Assembly (NCBI GenBank): GCA_043811795.1 | Contig: JBDRMV010000117.1 | Span: 1 to 8,640, forward strand | Reading direction: 5' to 3' | Origin: JBDRMV01 sp043811795 | GTDB taxonomy: Bacteria > CG03 | DNA length: 8,640 nt | Part shown: piece after piece, positions 5,449 to 8,640 of the stretch | Layout of the letters: every line of letters begins with the position of its first letter | Position numbering within the stretch: the first letter of the stretch is position 1 | Translations under genes and position numbers: made by a program | Notes under the pieces: generated by a model | The model's database searches: none | What the model was told of the DNA's origin: nothing | The model's input: only the letters and a program-made list of their open reading frames with translations

Positions 5449-6377
5449 ATCAGGAGAAAATGAAGAATTGCCTTTTGGATATGCATTCTGTTGTGCGCCT
5501 GACGAAAAACTATTGAATTTTCCGAATCCATAACTTCGTCCGTTATTTCCTGTCCTCTCCTCGCCGGCAGGCAATGCATTACTTTCACATTTTTTCCCGA
5601 TATTTCAAGGAGTTTTCTGTTCACCTGGTATTTATCAAAACTTTTTTTCCTGATGCTTTCCTCCGCCTCGTCGCCCATGCTCGACCACACATCCGTATAG
5701 ATAAAATCCGCGTCCCTGATGTAATTCGCATCTATCACCGCCGAGTAATAAATGTTTTTGTTATGCCTGCGGACTCTGTCCAGTTCTTCCCTGCGAAAAG
5801 CGAAATCTTCGGGGCATATAATGCCGAATTTGTATTTTAAAATCCCGGACAGGTTAAGCAGCGACCTGCTCACGTTGTTGGAATCCCCTATAAAAACAAG
5901 TTTCATTTTGCTGAAATCAAACCCTGAAACACTCTTTTCGTCAAGACCCATCTCCTCGCAGCATGTGAACAGGTCGCCGAGCGCCTGACACGGATGAAAC
6001 GACTTTGAAAGACCGTTTATAACGGGAATGCCGCTGTATTTTGCCAGTTCCCTGACATCCGAGTCGCTCGTTGACCTTATCATTATTGCGTCCACATAGC
6101 CGGAAAGGGTTTTTGCCGTATCGCCTATTGTTTCCCCGCGGGAAAGCTGAAGTTCGCTGCTGCTTAAGTTTACGACATCACCGCCGAGCTGATACATTCC
6201 CGCTTCGAACGAAACCCTTGTTCTCGTGGAGGGCTTCTGAAAAATCATAGCCAGCGTATGCCCCTTCAGCGATTTAGAGAACTTCCGCCGGTCTTTTTTC
6301 ATTTTAAAAGCCAGCGAAAAAATTTTTCTTATTTCATCTTCGCTCAAGTCCGTAACTTCAATAATGTCTTTTTTCAT
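5445..6377 (-). CDS. argF: Ornithine carbamoyltransferase
   Basis: This cytoplasmic arginine-biosynthesis enzyme transfers the carbamoyl group of carbamoyl phosphate to ornithine, giving citrulline. At 310 aa it has the usual length and all signature blocks. The carbamoyl-phosphate loop is STRT (50-53) in FQKPSTRTRVSFE. It also has HPCQALGD (128-135), GDSNNV (165-169 region), the ornithine-binding DVWSSMGDE (229-237) and HCLPARRG (268-275). The C-terminus FRQAHNRMHIQKAIL is typical. The HCLP and SMG motifs favour a true OTCase over acetyl- or succinylornithine relatives. The start is ATG 6377, with GGGGA five bases upstream as a modest ribosome binding site. It lies 27 bases after the cyclase gene and overlaps the glycosyltransferase by four bases, so the three form one transcription unit. 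No other arg gene is in the window. Confidence 0.95.
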   Translation of the reverse strand: MKKDIIEVTDLSEDEIRKIFSLAFKMKKDRRKFSKSLKGHTLAMIFQKPSTRTRVSFEAGMYQLGGDVVNLSSSELQLSRGETIGDTAKTLSGYVDAIMIRSTSDSDVRELAKYSGIPVINGLSKSFHPCQALGDLFTCCEEMGLDEKSVSGFDFSKMKLVFIGDSNNVSRSLLNLSGILKYKFGIICPEDFAFRREELDRVRRHNKNIYYSAVIDANYIRDADFIYTDVWSSMGDEAEESIRKKSFDKYQVNRKLLEISGKNVKVMHCLPARRGQEITDEVMDSENSIVFRQAHNRMHIQKAILHFLLI

Positions 6378-6404
6378 TGTTATCCCCGTCCCCCAACTAC
6401 TATT

Positions 6405-7172
6405 TTATTCTTCCTCAAACGCGACAATGCGGCAGATGCAGGACTCGCCACCGACGAATTTCCACGGGAAACATCCGATGACGGTTCTTTTGTTGAGGAT
6501 TTTATCTATTTCACCGCCGAGATTCTCCGCATGGATTATATCCTGCGGGAAAAGCCGTATGTGCATCAGCTGATAATGGTCAGCCGGAAAAATCTTATCC
6601 AGATTTTTCCTGTACTTTTTTCTCAGGTACTCATCGCACTTTTCCGCTTCCTTCGGCATCCAGTCCCTTATTTTCGTATTCATCGGGTGGTCGGCAGACC
6701 CGCAGTCAACGCCGAGCCACTTAATTTTCTTCCTCTCGCACCATTCGGCAAATTCCATCGTCGGGCCCGGATGCCTCACCATGTATCTCACCTCGTCGGC
6801 ATCGGGCTGGTCCCAGGCATATTTATGATAACCGGTGTTGATTATGACAATGTCGCCTTCTTTCACCTCGACCCTGTCTTCGATGTCCTTCGACGTATAG
6901 ATTCCGTAATCCTCCGCCGTGTCGGAAAGGTCAACGACAACGCCGGGGCCGTAAAGAAAACCGTTCAATGGGAGGGATGCAATATCCTTCCCGTGCGTGC
7001 AGAAATGGAGCGGACCGTCCAGGTGCGTTCCGACATGATTGGAATGCGTCAAAAGCTGACCGTTCGCCCCGTTGGGAGCGAGGCGTTTGAAAAACTTAAT
7101 CTGCAGCGGCTCGTAAGTCGGCCACGCCGGAGTCAGATGACTGATTGGCTGTGAAAGATCAATCAATTTCAT
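6405..7172 (-). CDS. Cyclase / kynurenine-formamidase-like metal-dependent hydrolase
   Basis: The protein belongs to the cyclase family (PF04199-type amidohydrolases such as kynurenine formamidase and isatin hydrolase). The diagnostic metal-site motif HVGTHLDGPLHF is at 46-57, giving ligands H46, H50 and D52 plus H56. The N-terminal LIDLSQPIS is the usual first strand. At 255 aa it is longer than bacterial KynB (about 210), the extra length lying in a charged segment around 175-210 before the conserved IIHAENLGG block. No signal peptide is seen. The substrate is unknown, and no tryptophan-catabolic gene is nearby, so kynurenine is not assumed. The start is ATG 7172, with a strong purine-rich AGAGGGGGG ribosome binding site on the minus strand (7178-7186). 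It is the first gene of the unit with argF and the glycosyltransferase. Confidence 0.88.
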   Translation of the reverse strand: MKLIDLSQPISHLTPAWPTYEPLQIKFFKRLAPNGANGQLLTHSNHVGTHLDGPLHFCTHGKDIASLPLNGFLYGPGVVVDLSDTAEDYGIYTSKDIEDRVEVKEGDIVIINTGYHKYAWDQPDADEVRYMVRHPGPTMEFAEWCERKKIKWLGVDCGSADHPMNTKIRDWMPKEAEKCDEYLRKKYRKNLDKIFPADHYQLMHIRLFPQDIIHAENLGGEIDKILNKRTVIGCFPWKFVGGESCICRIVAFEEE

Positions 7173-7231
7173 AATTTCCCCCCTCTTAAAGATTAAGGCG
7201 AACCAACTGGCCGCCTCTGCATCCGGTTTTG

Positions 7232-7260
7232 ATTATAACATTTTTTTATAATTCTTTTAA
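7232..7260 (-). promoter_or_regulatory. Sigma-70-type promoter of the cyclase-argF-glycosyltransferase unit
   Basis: The minus strand has a perfect -10 box TATAAT (7237-7232) with an extended TGT in front (7240-7238). It is spaced 17 bases from a TTAAAA -35 box (7260-7255, 4 of 6 matches). The -35 box and spacer overlap the last codons of the dipeptidase gene. Transcription would begin around 7225 and leave a leader of about 50 bases before ATG 7172. Confidence 0.6.
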
Positions 7261-8640
7261 TAACCCTTTCAGAAATTCATAAAACTTCCGGACGGATGAA
7301 ATTTTGACCCTCTCCGACGGCGTGTGGGCATTTTCTATATCGGGACCGATTGAAATCATATCCATCCCCCCGAACTTTTTACCGATGACGCCGCATTCAA
7401 GACCGGCGTGCACGGTTTTCACCCTAAGTTTTTTTGAAAAAATCTTTCTGTAAGTCATCCGTGAAATTCCGAGAATGCGTGAATTTGAAACCGGCTCCCA
7501 TGCCGGAAAAACATCTTTTGAAGAAAACAGACAGTTATACTGTTTGCCGAGCGCTTCAAGTTTTTTTATGAGAATCCCCATCCCGTTTATACTCGAACTC
7601 CTGCAGAGATACCGCATTTTCAGCCATTTCTTTCCCGTGCGCAAAATCGCAAAATTGGCCGATGTCACAACGCCTGCTTTATTTCTTTTAATTACTCCGT
7701 GGGGTAATTTCGAAAGAAAAGTTATAATTCCGGAGCCGGCGCAAAAATATTCCCCCACCCCTTTGCGGTTCTCCCATTGAATCTTAAGCCGCTTCTCATC
7801 CCCGTATCTTTCTTTGATTTCCCCCATATGCTCCTTTAAAAAATTCTTAAAACCCTGAACTTGTTTTTCAGAGATGAAAACCGATGCCGAGGCCGCGCGC
7901 GGGATTGCGTTTATTTTCGTCCCGCCCTCTATTTTTGAAATCCTTATGTCAAACATCCTGCATAAACCGTTCAGAATTTCCGTTAAAATTTTTATTGCGG
8001 AAGCCCTTTTTTTATGTATATCCATTCCGGAATGCCCGCCGCGGAGACCCGATACCGAAACTTCAAATTCACTAAAACTCTGCTCCGAAAGCGCAGTAAA
8101 AATGACGGGCATTTTCAAAACCACCGACGCCCCGCCGGCACTGCCGGTGCAGACGGTTCCCTCTTCCTCCGAATCCAGATTTAAAAAAATCCTTCCCGAC
8201 AGAAAACTTCCGGGAATCCTTGACGCCCCTATAAGACCCGTTTCTTCCGAAACGGTAAAAAGGCATTCAAGCGGCGGGTGCCGCATTTTTTTATCCGAAA
8301 GAACGGCGAGCATTGCGGCAACGCCTATTCCGTTGTCGGCGCCGAGCGTTGTGCCCGAGGCCTCGATAAAATTCCCCGTTTTCCTGAGTTCTAACGCATC
8401 GTTTAAAAAATTAAATTTTGTTTCCCGGCCCTTCTCGCAAACCATATCAAGATGCGATTGAAGAACAACGGTTCTTTTTGAACAGGAGTTCAGGGCGGGC
8501 TTAAAAACAAGAATATTGCCGGCGCTGTCTTCTTTAAACCTGAGCCCTGCTCCCCTTGCAAAATTTTTTATAAATTTCCTTACTTGATGCTCTTTCCCCG
8601 AACAACGCGGAATTTTTGAAATTTCCTCAAAATATTTCCA
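7246..8640 (-). CDS. pepD: Aminoacyl-histidine dipeptidase, PepD-type (N-terminus outside window)
   Basis: This cytosolic M20-family metallopeptidase hydrolyses dipeptides of the Xaa-His / beta-Ala-His type. The frame runs open to the window edge, so 464 residues are visible and probably about ten are missing. The first methionine in the frame (8445) is not the start, because the catalytic motif lies before it. Residues count from the edge: FEEISKIPR near 4-12; QSHLDMVCEK with metal His H63 and catalytic D65; GTTLGADNGIG with bridging D102; SEETGL with E132 and E133; NLDSEEEG with D156; the lid-domain GGHSGMDIH block; and C-terminal ENAHTPSERV with the last metal His H439. The usual HSP reads HTP here and GHLDM reads SHLDM; both are mild changes. 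The stop TAA (7248-7246) sits beside the promoter of the next unit. Confidence 0.93.
   Translation of the reverse strand, partial: WKYFEEISKIPRCSGKEHQVRKFIKNFARGAGLRFKEDSAGNILVFKPALNSCSKRTVVLQSHLDMVCEKGRETKFNFLNDALELRKTGNFIEASGTTLGADNGIGVAAMLAVLSDKKMRHPPLECLFTVSEETGLIGASRIPGSFLSGRIFLNLDSEEEGTVCTGSAGGASVVLKMPVIFTALSEQSFSEFEVSVSGLRGGHSGMDIHKKRASAIKILTEILNGLCRMFDIRISKIEGGTKINAIPRAASASVFISEKQVQGFKNFLKEHMGEIKERYGDEKRLKIQWENRKGVGEYFCAGSGIITFLSKLPHGVIKRNKAGVVTSANFAILRTGKKWLKMRYLCRSSSINGMGILIKKLEALGKQYNCLFSSKDVFPAWEPVSNSRILGISRMTYRKIFSKKLRVKTVHAGLECGVIGKKFGGMDMISIGPDIENAHTPSERVKISSVRKFYEFLKGLLKEL

Noticed and set aside
5449..5574. 42-residue N-terminal extension of the glycosyltransferase
   Set aside because: It lies wholly within the conserved C-terminal coding region of argF in another frame and is low in complexity. 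ATG 5448 gives an ATGA junction like others here.
6258..7154. A 298-codon plus-strand open frame opposite the cyclase and argF genes
   Set aside because: It is antisense to two well-supported genes and shows no family motif; other plus-strand frames in the window are shadows in the same way.
7173..7231. Riboswitch or attenuator in the cyclase leader
   Set aside because: Only a short GGCG/CGCC pairing around 7197-7214 is seen; the leader of about 50 bases is too short and matches no known class I can recognise.

Overview
The window is a compact, entirely minus-strand stretch of bacterial chromosome. It holds five complete genes in the middle, plus murB near the left end, and a gene cut off at each edge. 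Three of the gene junctions are, or once were, ATGA overlaps, and intergenic gaps are 100 bases or less apart from one small mobile element. The organism makes peptidoglycan (murB, ddl), has at least one Rnf subunit, and uses HD-GYP signalling. Moderate GC and several short palindromic intergenic repeats suit an uncultured Gram-negative lineage, but the sequence does not fix the phylum.

In the direction of transcription (right to left): (1) 8640-7246, a PepD-type aminoacyl-histidine (beta-Ala-His) metallodipeptidase lacking only its extreme N-terminus. (2) A good sigma-70-type promoter overlaps its 3' end and drives a three-gene unit: a metal-dependent cyclase/kynurenine-formamidase-family hydrolase (7172-6405), ornithine carbamoyltransferase argF (6377-5445), and a GT-A glycosyltransferase (5448-4240) that starts inside the argF stop codon. 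(3) A 100-base AT-rich spacer made of degenerate 7-bp repeats. (4) A GAF-GAF-HD-GYP cyclic-di-GMP-phosphodiesterase-type sensor (4139-2550). (5) rnfC (2476-1190), whose ribosome binding site lies inside a REP-like palindrome. (6) A 187-bp MITE-like element (1000-1186). (7) murB (996-151), then ddl, which starts inside the murB stop codon and leaves the window.

The best finding is the element between rnfC and murB. It has 12-bp perfect terminal inverted repeats and is directly flanked by a perfect 10-bp direct repeat (target-site duplication). Deleting the element and one copy of the duplication rebuilds an ATGA junction in which rnfC stops and murB starts. So an rnfC-murB-ddl operon appears to have been split by a transposition into the 4-base overlap. 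The duplication let both genes keep their ends, while murB lost its ribosome binding site. The old start site now reads Met-Lys-stop. Separately, MurB carries Leu where the family normally has its catalytic C-terminal Glu.

No RNA genes, CRISPR arrays, transposase genes or plus-strand genes were seen. No stretch above 300 bases lacks a gene.
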